64,000 nucleotides of DNA from Amycolatopsis nivea (GTDB lineage Bacteria > Actinomycetota > Actinomycetes > Mycobacteriales > Pseudonocardiaceae): the NCBI RefSeq assembly GCF_004522235.1, contig NZ_SDLT01000013.1, forward strand, positions 141,832-205,831, read 5' to 3'. The stretch's first letter is position 1. Each line of letters starts with the position of its first letter. The notes beneath the pieces were generated by a model. It did no database searches and was not told the DNA's origin. It worked only from the letters and a program-made list of their open reading frames with translations. Positions 34,935-44,056 of the stretch are shown piece after piece. Both the position numbers and the translations under genes were made by a program.

Positions 34935-35819
34935 ATGATCGATCTGCGCAGCGAGATCAAGGAGTTTCTGAGCTCGCGTCGTGCGCGCATCACCCCTGAG
35001 CGGGCCGGGCTGCCTGCCTACGGCGGCAACCGCCGGGTCAAAGGCCTGCGCCGCGAAGAGGTCGCGCTGCTGGCCGGGGTCTCGGTCGACTACTACGTGC
35101 GCATGGAACGCGGCAGCCTCGCCGGGGCCTCCGACAGCGTGCTCGACGCGGTGTCCTCGGCCCTGCAGCTCGACGAGGCCGAGCGCGACCACCTGTTCCA
35201 CCTCGCGCGGCAGTCCAAGACACCGGGTGGTGCCCGCCGTCGGCGTCCAGCCGTGACGGTGCGTCCGGCGCTTCAGCAAGTGCTCGCCGCCGTCACCGAC
35301 GCCCCGGCGTGGATCTGCAACGGCCGGTACGACGTGCTGGCCACGAATCGCCTTGCCCGTGCGCTGTATGCGCCGGTGCTGGCCGACCCGCGGCGACCGG
35401 CGAACACCGCGCGGTTCGTGTACCTGGATCCCGACGCGGCGAGAACGTTCTTCGTCGACTACGACCGCGTCGCCCGCGACGTGGCCGCGAAACTGCGCAT
35501 GGAAGCAGGCCGCAATCCGCACGACGACGAGCTGATCGCCCTGGTCGGCGAGTTGTCCACCCGCAGCGAACTGTTCCGGCAGCGGTGGGCCTCCCAGGAC
35601 GTCCGGCTCCACCGGTCCGGACGCAAACGCCTGCACCATCCGGTCGTGGGTCGTCTCGACCTCGACGTCGAATCGATGGACCTGCCCACCGACCCCGGCC
35701 TGCTCCTCAACATCTACACCGCTCCCGCCGGCACGGCCGCCGCGGACGGCCTGGCCCTGTTGGCATCGTGGGCGGCCGACCAGGAGGAACTGGCGACCGA
35801 AACTCCGGCGCTCAGCTGA
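34935..35819 (+). CDS. XRE-family regulator with MmyB-like ligand domain
   Basis: 294 residues from ATG 34935, with GAAAGGGTGG upstream. The helix-turn-helix is RVKGLRREEVALLAGVSVDYYVRMERG. The C-terminal MmyB domain starts at PAWICNGRYDVLATNRLARALY and ends PGLLLNIYTAPAG. MmyB-type proteins bind a fatty acid-like ligand in this PAS-like domain. Likely regulator of the SDR gene directly upstream. Confidence 0.9.
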   Translation: MIDLRSEIKEFLSSRRARITPERAGLPAYGGNRRVKGLRREEVALLAGVSVDYYVRMERGSLAGASDSVLDAVSSALQLDEAERDHLFHLARQSKTPGGARRRRPAVTVRPALQQVLAAVTDAPAWICNGRYDVLATNRLARALYAPVLADPRRPANTARFVYLDPDAARTFFVDYDRVARDVAAKLRMEAGRNPHDDELIALVGELSTRSELFRQRWASQDVRLHRSGRKRLHHPVVGRLDLDVESMDLPTDPGLLLNIYTAPAGTAAADGLALLASWAADQEELATETPALS

Positions 35820-35920
35820 TCTGCCCGGCTCCCCGCTCCGCCAAGCCAGCGTCGAAAACCCGGCACCCCGCAGCGCGGATTCCCGCTAGCGTGACAGCAA
35901 TTCGCACGAAGGGCGGGAGC

Positions 35921-36628
35921 ATGAACCACACCGAACTCACCGAACGTTTCGCCACCCTGACCACCGCCCACCTGGCCGACGGCTGCCTGCGCGCCCGCCT
36001 GACCGTGCGGTGCGCCCCAGCCGGGACCAGGTCCGTCATCCCAGGCCAGAAGCTCTCCGGGCGGGTCCTGCCAGCCAGGCACGCGGGCAGCGTCGACGTC
36101 TTCCTGGAAGCGATCACCGCCGCCAGCCCCGGCGACGTCCTGGTGGCCGACAACCGGGGCCGGCTGGACGAGAGTTGTGTCGGCGATCTCATCACGGCCG
36201 AAGTCGCGGCGGCCGGACTCAGCGGGATCGTCATCTGGGGGCTGCACCGCGACACCGCCGAACTCCGCGCAATCGGCCTCCCGGTATTCAGTCTCGGCTC
36301 CCTCTCCACCGGACCCTTGCACCTCAACGACCGCGCCGCGAACGCCCTCGAATCCGCCACCGTCGGCGAATGGACCGTGACCACCGACGACCTGGTCTTC
36401 GGCGACGACGACGGTGTTCTCTTCGTTCCAGCCGCCCAAGCCGAAGAGGTCTTCCGGCTGGCCGAATCCATCCGCGAAGCCGAACACCGGCAAGCCGCGA
36501 AGATCCGCGACGGCGTCCCCCTCCGCGAACAGGTCCGGTTCAGCGAATTCCTGTCCCGCCGGGAAACCGACCCGTCCTACACCTTCCGCCAGCACCTCCG
36601 CGCGAAAGACGGCGCCATTGAAGAATAA
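35921..36628 (+). CDS. RraA-family protein (4-hydroxy-4-methyl-2-oxoglutarate aldolase-like)
   Basis: 235 residues from ATG 35921, with GGGCGGGAG upstream; TAGCGT at 35886-35891 is a possible -10. The fold is recognised by TTAHLADGCLRA, SPGDVLVADNRG, GIVIWGLHRDTAELR (in place of GxxRD) and DDDGVLFVP. The family contains RNase E inhibitors and 2-oxo acid aldolases; in actinomycetes the aldolase/decarboxylase role is more likely. The C-terminal extension (EHRQAAKIRDGVPLREQ) matches the dimethylmenaquinone-methyltransferase-like subgroup. Overlaps the next gene by 11 bp. Confidence 0.82.
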   Translation: MNHTELTERFATLTTAHLADGCLRARLTVRCAPAGTRSVIPGQKLSGRVLPARHAGSVDVFLEAITAASPGDVLVADNRGRLDESCVGDLITAEVAAAGLSGIVIWGLHRDTAELRAIGLPVFSLGSLSTGPLHLNDRAANALESATVGEWTVTTDDLVFGDDDGVLFVPAAQAEEVFRLAESIREAEHRQAAKIRDGVPLREQVRFSEFLSRRETDPSYTFRQHLRAKDGAIEE

Positions 36629-37319
36629 GAAAACCGCCCTGGTCACCGGAGTCGGCAGGAAAGCAGGAATAGGCGCCGCCATCGCGACCCGGCTGCAGGA
36701 AGACGGCTGGCATGTCGTCACCACCTACTGGTCCGACTACGACCGCCGAATGCCGTGGGGCGCCGACGAAACCGTCCAGGGCATCGAAGCCGACCTAGCC
36801 GACCCGGAAACCCCGGCGAGGCTGTTCGACCAGATCGACGACGACGTGCAAGCACTGGTGCTAGCCCACTGCGAGTCCGTGGATTCCAGCCTGCTCGACA
36901 CCACAGTGGACAGTTTCGACCGGCACTTCGCGGTGAACGCCCGCGCGAGCTGGCTGCTGATCCGGGAGTTCGCCCAACGCTACCGCGGACCGCACGGCGC
37001 GGGCCGGATCGTCACGCTGACCAGCGACCATGTGGTGCACAACCTGCCGTACGGGGCAAGCAAAGGCGCGCTCGACCGGATCACTCTCGCCGCGGCTGGG
37101 GAACTCGGCCATCTCGGCATCACAGCGAACGCGGTGAACCCCGGCCCGACCGACACCGGCTGGATCCCCGAAGCCCACCGCGAAGCGTTCGCACAACACA
37201 ATCCCCTTGGCCGGATCGGCACCCCACGCGACTGCGCGAGTCTCGTCGCGTTCCTCTGCGGTCCGGAAGGCGGCTGGGTAAACGGTCAGGTCCTCGTATC
37301 CAACGGAGGTGCGCCGTGA
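36618..37319 (+). CDS. Short-chain dehydrogenase/reductase
   Basis: 233 residues from TTG 36618, inside the end of the RraA gene; AAAGACGG precedes it and no later start preserves the cofactor motif. Features are VTGVGRKAGIGAAIATRLQ (atypical glycine motif), LTSDHVVHNLPYGASKGALD (Ser/Tyr/Lys triad, with YGASK) and ITANAVNPGPTDTGW. Similar short SDRs are annotated as 3-oxoacyl-ACP reductase-like. Translation is coupled to RraA and to the following Nudix gene. Confidence 0.87.
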   Translation: MKNKKTALVTGVGRKAGIGAAIATRLQEDGWHVVTTYWSDYDRRMPWGADETVQGIEADLADPETPARLFDQIDDDVQALVLAHCESVDSSLLDTTVDSFDRHFAVNARASWLLIREFAQRYRGPHGAGRIVTLTSDHVVHNLPYGASKGALDRITLAAAGELGHLGITANAVNPGPTDTGWIPEAHREAFAQHNPLGRIGTPRDCASLVAFLCGPEGGWVNGQVLVSNGGAP

Positions 37320-37708
37320 ACGACAAACATCTCGCCTACGTCCTGCTCCCCCGCGGCGACACCGTGCTGCTGATCCGCCGCGCTCCAGGCACTTTCCTCG
37401 GCGGGCATTGGGAATTCCCCGGCGGCACCGTCGAACCCGGCGAAGCCCCGGAGACCACCGCGGTACGGGAAGTCGCCGAGGAAACCGGACTGCGAGTACG
37501 GCTCGCGCGCGAACGGGCCCGCCAATCCTGGCCGGACCGCACCGGCAAACCGTTCACCGTGCACGCCGCCTACTACGACGCGCATCCGGAATTCCTCGGC
37601 GACCTTCAGCTCAACCCGGCCGAACACGACGACCACCGCTGGCTGACCCCCGCGGACGCGGCCGGACTCCCCCTGTCCGACCACGTCAGGCAGGTATTGC
37701 TCGGCTGA
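37316..37708 (+). CDS. NUDIX hydrolase (MutT-like)
   Basis: 130 residues from GTG 37316, overlapping the SDR stop (GTGA). The Nudix box is intact (GTVEPGEAPETTAVREVAEE, then TGL), with the three catalytic glutamates in REVAEE. It matches MutT-like nucleotide pyrophosphatases in length. Its last 23 bp overlap the convergent glycerate kinase gene. Likely a house-cleaning or nucleotide-sugar hydrolase. Confidence 0.9.
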   Translation: MNDKHLAYVLLPRGDTVLLIRRAPGTFLGGHWEFPGGTVEPGEAPETTAVREVAEETGLRVRLARERARQSWPDRTGKPFTVHAAYYDAHPEFLGDLQLNPAEHDDHRWLTPADAAGLPLSDHVRQVLLG

Positions 37709-38786
37709 AATCCCGAGCCAGCTGCGCGGCCCGGTCCCGCAGCAGCGACCGAGCCTCGGCGACGCACCGGTACTCGTCCGGCTCCACGTCGGTCAGCGCG
37801 TACACCCCGGCGAAGCCCGCTTCCCGCCATTCCGGCGCGGACAGCAGACACCGCCCGGCCAACGCGACAACCGGCGTACCGCCCGCTGCACGGAGAACGC
37901 CCACTGGCGCTTTTCCGTGCAGCGACTGGGTATCCAGCGATCCTTCGCCGGTGATGACGAGCCGGGCGTCGCGAGCCGCGGCCGGGAAACCCAGCAGCTC
38001 CAACAACAACTCGATCCCCGGCCGAATGCGAGCGCCGAGTCCGGTGAGCACACCGAACCCGACGCCGCCTGCCGCGCCAGCGCCCGGGGTGGTGGCGTGC
38101 GCGGAGCCCACAACTTCGGCCCACCGAGCGAGCCCGCGTTCCAGCAACGCGATCTCGGACGGACCGGCGCCCTTCTGCGGCCCGTACACCGCGGCGGCGC
38201 CATCCACACCCAGCAACGGGTTATCCACATCGGACGCCAGGACAATGTCCACTTCGGGCAGTCCGGACAGATCCACTGTGGACAACTCGGTCAACGCGGC
38301 GCCGCCCGGCGGAAGCGGCGCGCCGGAAGCGTCGAGCAATCGCGCGCCCAACGCGGTCAGCAATCCGGCTCCGCCGTCGGTGCAGGCACTGCCGCCGACC
38401 CCGAGCACGATCTGCGTCGCCCCGGCGGCACGGGCGGCCGCGATCAGCTCGCCCGTGCCGTAGCTCGACGCGGTCAGCGGTTCCAGCCGGCCGCCGGGCA
38501 GCCGGTGGAGGCCGGACGCCTCCGCCAGCTCGACCACGGCGACCGTCCCGCGCAGCGCGTAGTACGCGGTGATCCGGCGGCCGGTCGGCCCGGAAACCCG
38601 CACCGGAATCCGCTGGAACCCGGCCGCGACAGCGGCGGCGACTGTCCCGTCGCCGCCGTCCGCCACCGGCAGCTGCCGCACCGGCTCGCCCGGCGCGACC
38701 TCGGCGAACGCCGCGGCCACCACCTCCGCGACCTCCGCCGCGGTGAGCGAGCCCTTGAACTTGTCCGGAGCGACCAGAACCGTCAC
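37686..38786 (-). CDS. Glycerate kinase
   Basis: 366 residues from GTG 38786, overlapping the previous stop by 4 bp. GarK/GlxK-family motifs include VLVAPDKFKGSLTAAEVAE, PVADGGDGTV, VLGVGGSACTDGGAG and LVITGEGSLDTQSLHGKAP. It phosphorylates D-glycerate, the product of glyoxylate recovery after purine ring breakdown. Last gene of the purine operon. Confidence 0.93.
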   Translation of the reverse strand: MTVLVAPDKFKGSLTAAEVAEVVAAAFAEVAPGEPVRQLPVADGGDGTVAAAVAAGFQRIPVRVSGPTGRRITAYYALRGTVAVVELAEASGLHRLPGGRLEPLTASSYGTGELIAAARAAGATQIVLGVGGSACTDGGAGLLTALGARLLDASGAPLPPGGAALTELSTVDLSGLPEVDIVLASDVDNPLLGVDGAAAVYGPQKGAGPSEIALLERGLARWAEVVGSAHATTPGAGAAGGVGFGVLTGLGARIRPGIELLLELLGFPAAARDARLVITGEGSLDTQSLHGKAPVGVLRAAGGTPVVALAGRCLLSAPEWREAGFAGVYALTDVEPDEYRCVAEARSLLRDRAAQLARDFSRAIPA

Positions 38787-39160
38787 GCCGCGGCCTTGAA
38801 CGCTCGCCAGTCGCCGATTTCCGTGATGTCCCGCAGCTGCACGTGCGAGGTCTGCGGCCGCCGCAGCAGCATCGCGAACGCCGAACTGCCGTCGGCCAGC
38901 TCGATCACGCCCAGCTCCAGTTCCGGCGGTTCGGACGGGAGCACCCGGTCGCGCAGCTGGTCCAGCGTGAGGTCGTACACCTCGCCGGAGATCGCCGCGC
39001 CGCCGTGCGCTACCGGGACCAGCGCCGGGCACTGCCCGCCTACCGAATAGAACCGGTACTTCGCGGCCGTGGTCGTTTCGGCCACCAGCGGAGCGCCGTC
39101 GAGCAGATGGTGCAGAGGTTCGCCGCGCATCGCGCCGCCGTTGAGGAACATCAGAGGCAT
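38783..39160 (-). CDS. Allophanate hydrolase C-terminal-like (gamma-glutamylcyclotransferase fold) protein
   Basis: 125 residues from ATG 39160. MFLNGGAMRGEPLHHLL, AKYRFYSVGGQCPALVP and GEVYDLTLDQLRD match the stand-alone version of the C-terminal domain of allophanate hydrolase. It starts 16 bp after the permease stop and overlaps the glycerate kinase start. Urea or ureide-linked chemistry in purine catabolism is the expected setting, but a catalytic role for the isolated domain is not established. Confidence 0.8.
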   Translation of the reverse strand: MPLMFLNGGAMRGEPLHHLLDGAPLVAETTTAAKYRFYSVGGQCPALVPVAHGGAAISGEVYDLTLDQLRDRVLPSEPPELELGVIELADGSSAFAMLLRRPQTSHVQLRDITEIGDWRAFKAAA

Positions 39161-39176
39161 GGTGGTCCCTTTCTTT

Positions 39177-40619
39177 TTAGAGGATCGCCTTCACCACGTC
39201 GATTCCGAAATAGACGGTGAACACGAGCGCGAGCACGGTGAGGATCCACCCTGCTTCACGCCACTTCCCGCGGAAGGTCTTGATCAGCACGAACGCGATG
39301 AGGCCCGCGCCGACGCCGTTGGTGATGGAGTAGGTGAACGGAATGAGCGCGACGGTGAGGAACACCGGGATCGTGTAATCCGGATCGTGCCAAGGGATAT
39401 TGCGGCACTGCGCCACCATCATCCCGCCGATCACCACGAGCGCGGGCGCGGCGGCCTGCGCCGGCACGATGCCCGCGATCGGCGTGAACAGCAGCGTCGC
39501 CCCGAACAGCAGTCCGGTCACGACACTCGCCAGCCCGGTCCGCGCGCCCTCCCCGACGCCGGCCGCGGACTCCAGGAACACGGTGTTCGGCGACGAGCCG
39601 GACATCCCGCCCGCGATCGCCCCGGCCCCGTCCACGAACAGGATCCGGCCCATCCGCGGCACCCGGCCGTTCTTCGACAGCCCGGCCTCGGCCGACACGC
39701 TGGTAATCGTGCCCATCGCGTCGAAGAACCCGGACAGCACCAGCGTGAACAGGAAGATCGTCGCGGTCAGCGCACCCGCCTTGGCGAATCCGCCGAACAA
39801 ATCGACGTGCCCTAGCAGCCCGAAATCGGGAGCGGCGACCACGGAATGCGGCAGCGTCGGAGTCGTCAAACCCCATTCGCCGACCCCGAATCCGTCGTGC
39901 AGCACCACCGCGAGCACGGTGGCGGCGGCGATGCTGATCAGCACCGCGCCGGGCACCTTCCGCGACATCAGCACGGTCATCAGCAGCAGGCCGAAGCAGA
40001 ACACCGCGATCGGCCAGCCGTCGAGATGCCCGTCGAGCCCGAGCCGCACTGGGACGGTCGAATGCGCCGCGTCCGGGGTCCGCGTGACGAACCCGGCGCT
40101 CACCAGGCCGACCAGCGCGATGTACAAGCCGATGCCGACGGTGATCGCGGTTTTCAGCGGTCCGGGAATCGCGTTCATGATGCGTTCCCGGACCCCGCTG
40201 ACCGCCATCAGCACAATGCAGACGCCTTCGAGCACTACCAGCCCGAACGCCTGCGCCCACGTCATCGCAGGCGCCATCTGGAACGCGACGATGCCGTTGA
40301 TGCCGAGACCGGCGGCGAGCGCGAGCGGCGCGTTGCCGACGAGTCCCATGAGGACAGTCATCACGGCGGCGGCCAGCGCGGTCGCCGTCGTCACTTGCGC
40401 GGCGCTGAGTTTCGCGCCGGTGATGTCGGCGGAGGCGCCGAGGATGAGCGGGTTGAGCAAAACGATGTAGGCCATCGCGACGAACGTGGTCACGCCGCCG
40501 CGTACTTCCCGGCCTACGCTGGTGTCGCGAGCGCGTAGTTCGAATAGTCGCTCCACAATGGACTTGCGCTGTGGTCCGGGAGCCGAGGTCACCGCTTCGT
40601 CGAGGCGTACCTGGGTCAT
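39177..40619 (-). CDS. NCS2-family purine permease (AzgA type)
   Basis: 480 residues from ATG 40619, with GGGGAGGA upstream. AzgA-branch signatures are EVRGGVTTFVAMAYIVLLNP, DAMGTITSVSAEAGL and GGMSGSSPNTVFLESAAGVGEGARTG, plus some 12-14 membrane segments. Imports adenine, guanine or hypoxanthine by proton symport. It follows a nucleobase deaminase gene and so feeds the salvage/catabolic pathway. Confidence 0.92.
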   Translation of the reverse strand: MTQVRLDEAVTSAPGPQRKSIVERLFELRARDTSVGREVRGGVTTFVAMAYIVLLNPLILGASADITGAKLSAAQVTTATALAAAVMTVLMGLVGNAPLALAAGLGINGIVAFQMAPAMTWAQAFGLVVLEGVCIVLMAVSGVRERIMNAIPGPLKTAITVGIGLYIALVGLVSAGFVTRTPDAAHSTVPVRLGLDGHLDGWPIAVFCFGLLLMTVLMSRKVPGAVLISIAAATVLAVVLHDGFGVGEWGLTTPTLPHSVVAAPDFGLLGHVDLFGGFAKAGALTATIFLFTLVLSGFFDAMGTITSVSAEAGLSKNGRVPRMGRILFVDGAGAIAGGMSGSSPNTVFLESAAGVGEGARTGLASVVTGLLFGATLLFTPIAGIVPAQAAAPALVVIGGMMVAQCRNIPWHDPDYTIPVFLTVALIPFTYSITNGVGAGLIAFVLIKTFRGKWREAGWILTVLALVFTVYFGIDVVKAIL

Positions 40620-40794
40620 GCGTCCTCCCCTTGCCGGTGGGTGTGCCGCACCGCATCCCTGGCATACGCACGGGACGGGACGGCGGGACGTTTGCGTTTT
40701 TCTGGTGCTCCGGTCAGCACCGGGAGGGTGGCCCGGTGGGGTGGGGCGGGGAACGCTGAAGCCGATTCTGACCGGCATCAGCACTCGCCGAGGC

Positions 40795-41283
40795 TCAGTA
40801 CTCGATCCGGTCGGACCGGTTGAGCCAGGCGGAGAACGGGGCGAAAGCCTCCGGTGTGGACACTCGCGAAACCGGGGTCTGCCACGTTTCGCGCGGGTTC
40901 TCGAACAGCTCGTAGAAAGCCCGGTCGTCGAACCCGGCGCGGGCGGCGTCGTCGCGGTCGGCGGTGTACAGCACGCGGTCCACGCGCGCCCACAGCGACG
41001 AGGCGAGGCACATCGGGCACGGCTCGCACGAGGAGACGAGCACGCAGCCGGCGAGGCTGAACGTGCCGAGCGCCTGGCAGGCCGCGCGGATCGCGACCAC
41101 CTCGGCGTGCGCGGTCGGGTCGAGCGAGGGGGTGACGCGGTTGACGCCGGTCGCGACGATTTCGCCGTCCTTCACCACGAGCGCGCCGAACGGGCCGCCG
41201 CCGTCGGCGACGTTCTTCTCGGCGATCCGCACGCATTCGGCGAGCCAGGCGCGTTCGACGTCGGCATCGATGGACACGGTCAT
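40795..41283 (-). CDS. Nucleobase deaminase (guanine deaminase-like CDA fold)
   Basis: 162 residues from ATG 41283. Zinc-dependent cytidine-deaminase fold with PTAHAEVVAI (His and catalytic Glu) and SSCEPCPMCLASSLWA (PCxxC). Length and the C-terminal RAGFDDRAFYELFENPRE match Bacillus GuaD-type guanine deaminases rather than TadA. Converts guanine to xanthine in the route to urate. It begins 38 bp after the urate oxidase stop; 175 bp then separate it from the permease gene. Confidence 0.88.
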   Translation of the reverse strand: MTVSIDADVERAWLAECVRIAEKNVADGGGPFGALVVKDGEIVATGVNRVTPSLDPTAHAEVVAIRAACQALGTFSLAGCVLVSSCEPCPMCLASSLWARVDRVLYTADRDDAARAGFDDRAFYELFENPRETWQTPVSRVSTPEAFAPFSAWLNRSDRIEY

Positions 41284-41321
41284 GACAGTACTGCTCCCAA
41301 CAGCTCGGGTTTCAGGTTTGC

Positions 41322-42194
41322 TCAGGACCAGGCCGGACCGGCGGGCGGGGCGTCGTCGCGCAGGACGGTGCCCTCGATCAGGCCGTAGGGCCGGTCGGCG
41401 GCGTAGAACACCTCGCCGGGGTTGTCGAGGCCGAACGGCTCGAGGTCGACGAGGAAGTGGTGCTTGTTCGGCAGCGAGAACCGGATCTCCGCGATCTCCG
41501 GGACGGCCTCCAGCACCGCCTGCCCCATCGCGTACAGCGTCTGCTGCAGGGACTGGCTGTGCGTGCCGCCGAACGCGTCGAGCAGGGTGGCGAGCGCGGT
41601 CTCGTGCGCGTGCGTCCAGTCGGTCTCCTCGACCGAGTACCGCCAGGTCGCGGACACCGCGGTGGCCAGGATCCGGTCCTTGACCTCGACCAGCGTGGTG
41701 TATTCGTCGCGCGGGAAGCCCCAGAATTCGGATCCGGTGGAGTTGAGCACGGTCAGGTCCTCGACCCCGCCGAGCACCCAGGCCCGCTCGCCGTCGTAGG
41801 TGACGCGCGTGGTGCGGGTGCCCGCCCCGGACCGGGCGAACGAGTGATGCGCCGGCCGTCCGCCGACCTGCAGCCGCTCCCACGGGTGAGCCACGATCCC
41901 GACCCGGGCGGCGTGGATGCTCTCCTGCGTGGACACGAAATGCCGGGCCAGCCGCAGCGCGAAGTCCTCGATCTCGCCGATGCCGTCGCGGGCGAAGGCG
42001 AAGACGGTGTTCTTCTGCGTGTCGGTGGCCAGCACCTTGTCGTTGGCCCCGGTCAGGTGGGTGTCGCTCATGTCGCCCGACAGCGACACGCTCACGGTGA
42101 GGTCGGTGATCCGGTGCTCGTCGCCTTCGCGGTCGACGCGGACCAGCCGGTTTTCAGCCTTCCCGTAGCGGTTGTCGCCAAGAACGATCGCCAT
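41322..42194 (-). CDS. pucL: Urate oxidase (factor-independent urate hydroxylase)
   Basis: 290 residues from ATG 42194. Uricase signatures: LGDNRYGKAENRLVRV, TDTQKNTVFAFARDG, ESIHAARVGIVAHPWERL, STGSEFWGFPRDEYTTL and LPNKHHFLVDLEPFG. Cofactor-free oxidation of urate to 5-hydroxyisourate. First gene of the minus-strand purine operon and divergent from the PucR gene. Hydroxyisourate hydrolase and OHCU decarboxylase are not in the window. Confidence 0.95.
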   Translation of the reverse strand: MAIVLGDNRYGKAENRLVRVDREGDEHRITDLTVSVSLSGDMSDTHLTGANDKVLATDTQKNTVFAFARDGIGEIEDFALRLARHFVSTQESIHAARVGIVAHPWERLQVGGRPAHHSFARSGAGTRTTRVTYDGERAWVLGGVEDLTVLNSTGSEFWGFPRDEYTTLVEVKDRILATAVSATWRYSVEETDWTHAHETALATLLDAFGGTHSQSLQQTLYAMGQAVLEAVPEIAEIRFSLPNKHHFLVDLEPFGLDNPGEVFYAADRPYGLIEGTVLRDDAPPAGPAWS

Positions 42195-42241
42195 TGGTCA
42201 TCCCTTCTCGTTCGCTCGCCGAGTGAGTACACCTGCCGCGG

Positions 42242-42257
42242 CGTGGCCCGGGCCACG
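42242..42257. promoter_or_regulatory. 16-bp palindrome in the pucL-pucR promoter region
   Basis: A perfect palindrome (cgtggcccgggccacg) with outer ctgc/gcag arms lies in the 161-bp divergent region, close to pucL. Possible PucR operator; a structural G+C-rich palindrome cannot be excluded. Confidence 0.4.
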
Positions 42258-42355
42258 GCAGATCCACCGAAAGCGGCGACGGCGAACGGCCGGTTTTTCG
42301 TAGCTTCCGCCAAACCCCTCTGGTGTGCGGTACTGATGGGCGGAAGGAGGCGCGC

Positions 42356-43876
42356 ATGCGGCTGGGTGCACTGCTCGACACCCCGGAGCTGGGGTTGCGG
42401 CTGCTGGCGGGCGAGAAGGCGCGCGACCGCGAGTTCGGCCGCGTCTTCCAGGCGACCCTGCAGGATCCGACGCGGTACCTCGACGGCGGCGAGATCGTGC
42501 TGTGCGGCATGCGCTGGCTGCCCGGTCCCGCGGACGCGGACGTGTTCGTCGGCAAACTCGCCGCCGCGGGGGTGACCGCGCTCGGGGCGGGCACCGCCGA
42601 GGTCGGCGGCCCGGTGCCGGACTATCTCGTGGCCGCCTGCGAGCGCGTCGGCCTGCCGTTGTTCGAGGTGCCGGTGTCGGTTTCGTTCGCGACCGTGGCC
42701 GAGCGGGTGATCCTGGGCCTCGCGGCGGAACGCTCGGCGCCTGCTCGCGATTCGCACCGGCGGCTGGTGGCCGCGGTGACCTCCGGCCACGGGCTGTCCG
42801 CGCTGGTCAAGGCCGGTGCGGAGGAGCTGGGCACCGGCTGTCTCGTGCTGAGCGCGACCGGGCAGCAGCTGGCGGGCGGCCCCGAACTGCCCGCCGCGCG
42901 CCGCACCGCGCTGGCCCGCCGCTTCCTGCGCGCCGAACGGCTGCCGTGCCAGGACGGTCCGGTCACCCTGCTCGGCGCGGCCGGACGCTCGGGCCACCGG
43001 ATCGCGAGCTGGTTCCTCGTGGTGGACGGCGATCCGGCGCAGTGGCCGTCCGCGCGCCGGGAGCTGGCGCTGGAACTGGCGGCGCTGGTCGGGCTCGAAC
43101 GGTCCCGGGTGGACGAGGCCAGGCGGATCGAGAACCGCGCGGCCGAACCGCTGCTCCGGCTGGTGCTCTCCGACGACGCCGCGCCGGGCGAGCTGACCTC
43201 CCGGCTGTCCGCCGCCGGGTTCGCGCCGCAGGAACCGGTGACGACGCTGTCCGCCGAGGTCCGCGGCGGCGGGCCGGGCCTCGCGCAGGTGCTGGTGGAG
43301 GAGCTGCTTTCGACCACTGGGCAGCCGGTGCTGGTGGCGACCGTCGACGGGGAGACCTTCGGCCTCTGCTCCTCGCGCGACACCGAAACGTTGCGGGAGG
43401 CGGTGCACACGATCGAACCCGCCCTCGGGTCCGCGCGGCTGACGCTCGGCCTCAGCCGGGCCGCGGACGCCGCCGGGCTCCGCGCCGGGGTGCAGGAAGC
43501 CCGGCACGCGCGCACGCTGGCCGCGCTGACGCCGGGCCGCGCGACGGTGCTGTCCGGCGACGAAGTTGCGTCGCATCTGCTGCTGCTCGCCGCCCTGCCG
43601 GAGGACCTGCGGCGGACATTCGGCGAAAAAGTACTGGGACCGGTACTCGCGTACGACGCGGCACACGGTTCCGAATTGATAACGACGCTCAAGGCGTTCC
43701 TGGAACATTCGGGATCTTGGACACAGACGTCGGCCACTCTGCACTTGCACGTGAACACCCTGCGATACCGGATCACCCGGATCGGCGAACTCACCGGACG
43801 CGATCCGAGCCGCTTCGCCGACCGCGTGGATCTTTATCTGGCGGGCTGCTTCACGCAGAACTGGGGGTGGTCTTGA
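42356..43876 (+). CDS. PucR-family transcriptional regulator
   Basis: 506 residues from ATG 42356, with GGAAGGAGG upstream. The N-terminal PucR domain (LGALLDTPELGLRLLAGEKARDREF; VPDYLVAACERVGLPLFEVP) is followed by a GGDEF-like middle region and the C-terminal PucR helix-turn-helix (HSGSWTQTSATLHLHVNTLRYRITRI). Controls purine catabolic genes in other bacteria; its divergent position to pucL makes that target near certain. Confidence 0.93.
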   Translation: MRLGALLDTPELGLRLLAGEKARDREFGRVFQATLQDPTRYLDGGEIVLCGMRWLPGPADADVFVGKLAAAGVTALGAGTAEVGGPVPDYLVAACERVGLPLFEVPVSVSFATVAERVILGLAAERSAPARDSHRRLVAAVTSGHGLSALVKAGAEELGTGCLVLSATGQQLAGGPELPAARRTALARRFLRAERLPCQDGPVTLLGAAGRSGHRIASWFLVVDGDPAQWPSARRELALELAALVGLERSRVDEARRIENRAAEPLLRLVLSDDAAPGELTSRLSAAGFAPQEPVTTLSAEVRGGGPGLAQVLVEELLSTTGQPVLVATVDGETFGLCSSRDTETLREAVHTIEPALGSARLTLGLSRAADAAGLRAGVQEARHARTLAALTPGRATVLSGDEVASHLLLLAALPEDLRRTFGEKVLGPVLAYDAAHGSELITTLKAFLEHSGSWTQTSATLHLHVNTLRYRITRIGELTGRDPSRFADRVDLYLAGCFTQNWGWS

Positions 43877-44056
43877 CCATCCGTCCGAAATGTCCTGCGG
43901 AAACGCCGGGCCGCGGGATTTTCCGTACCCCGTAACGGAAATCCAAGCAGTACGCTTATCCGTAAAGATTTATTGGGAATACTTGACCATTCGATGAACC
44001 AGGACGGCACTCGGGAGGAGGATGCACCATCCGACCGAGCGTCCTACTCTGAGGTC

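Noticed and set aside
40704..40721. ggtgct-6-agcacc hairpin before the purine permease gene, considered as purine riboswitch or terminator
   Set aside because: On the transcribed strand it is followed by A residues rather than U, and no purine aptamer core is present.
43921..43940. ttccgt/acggaa inverted repeat after pucR
   Set aside because: Only 6-bp arms; too weak to call terminator or operator.
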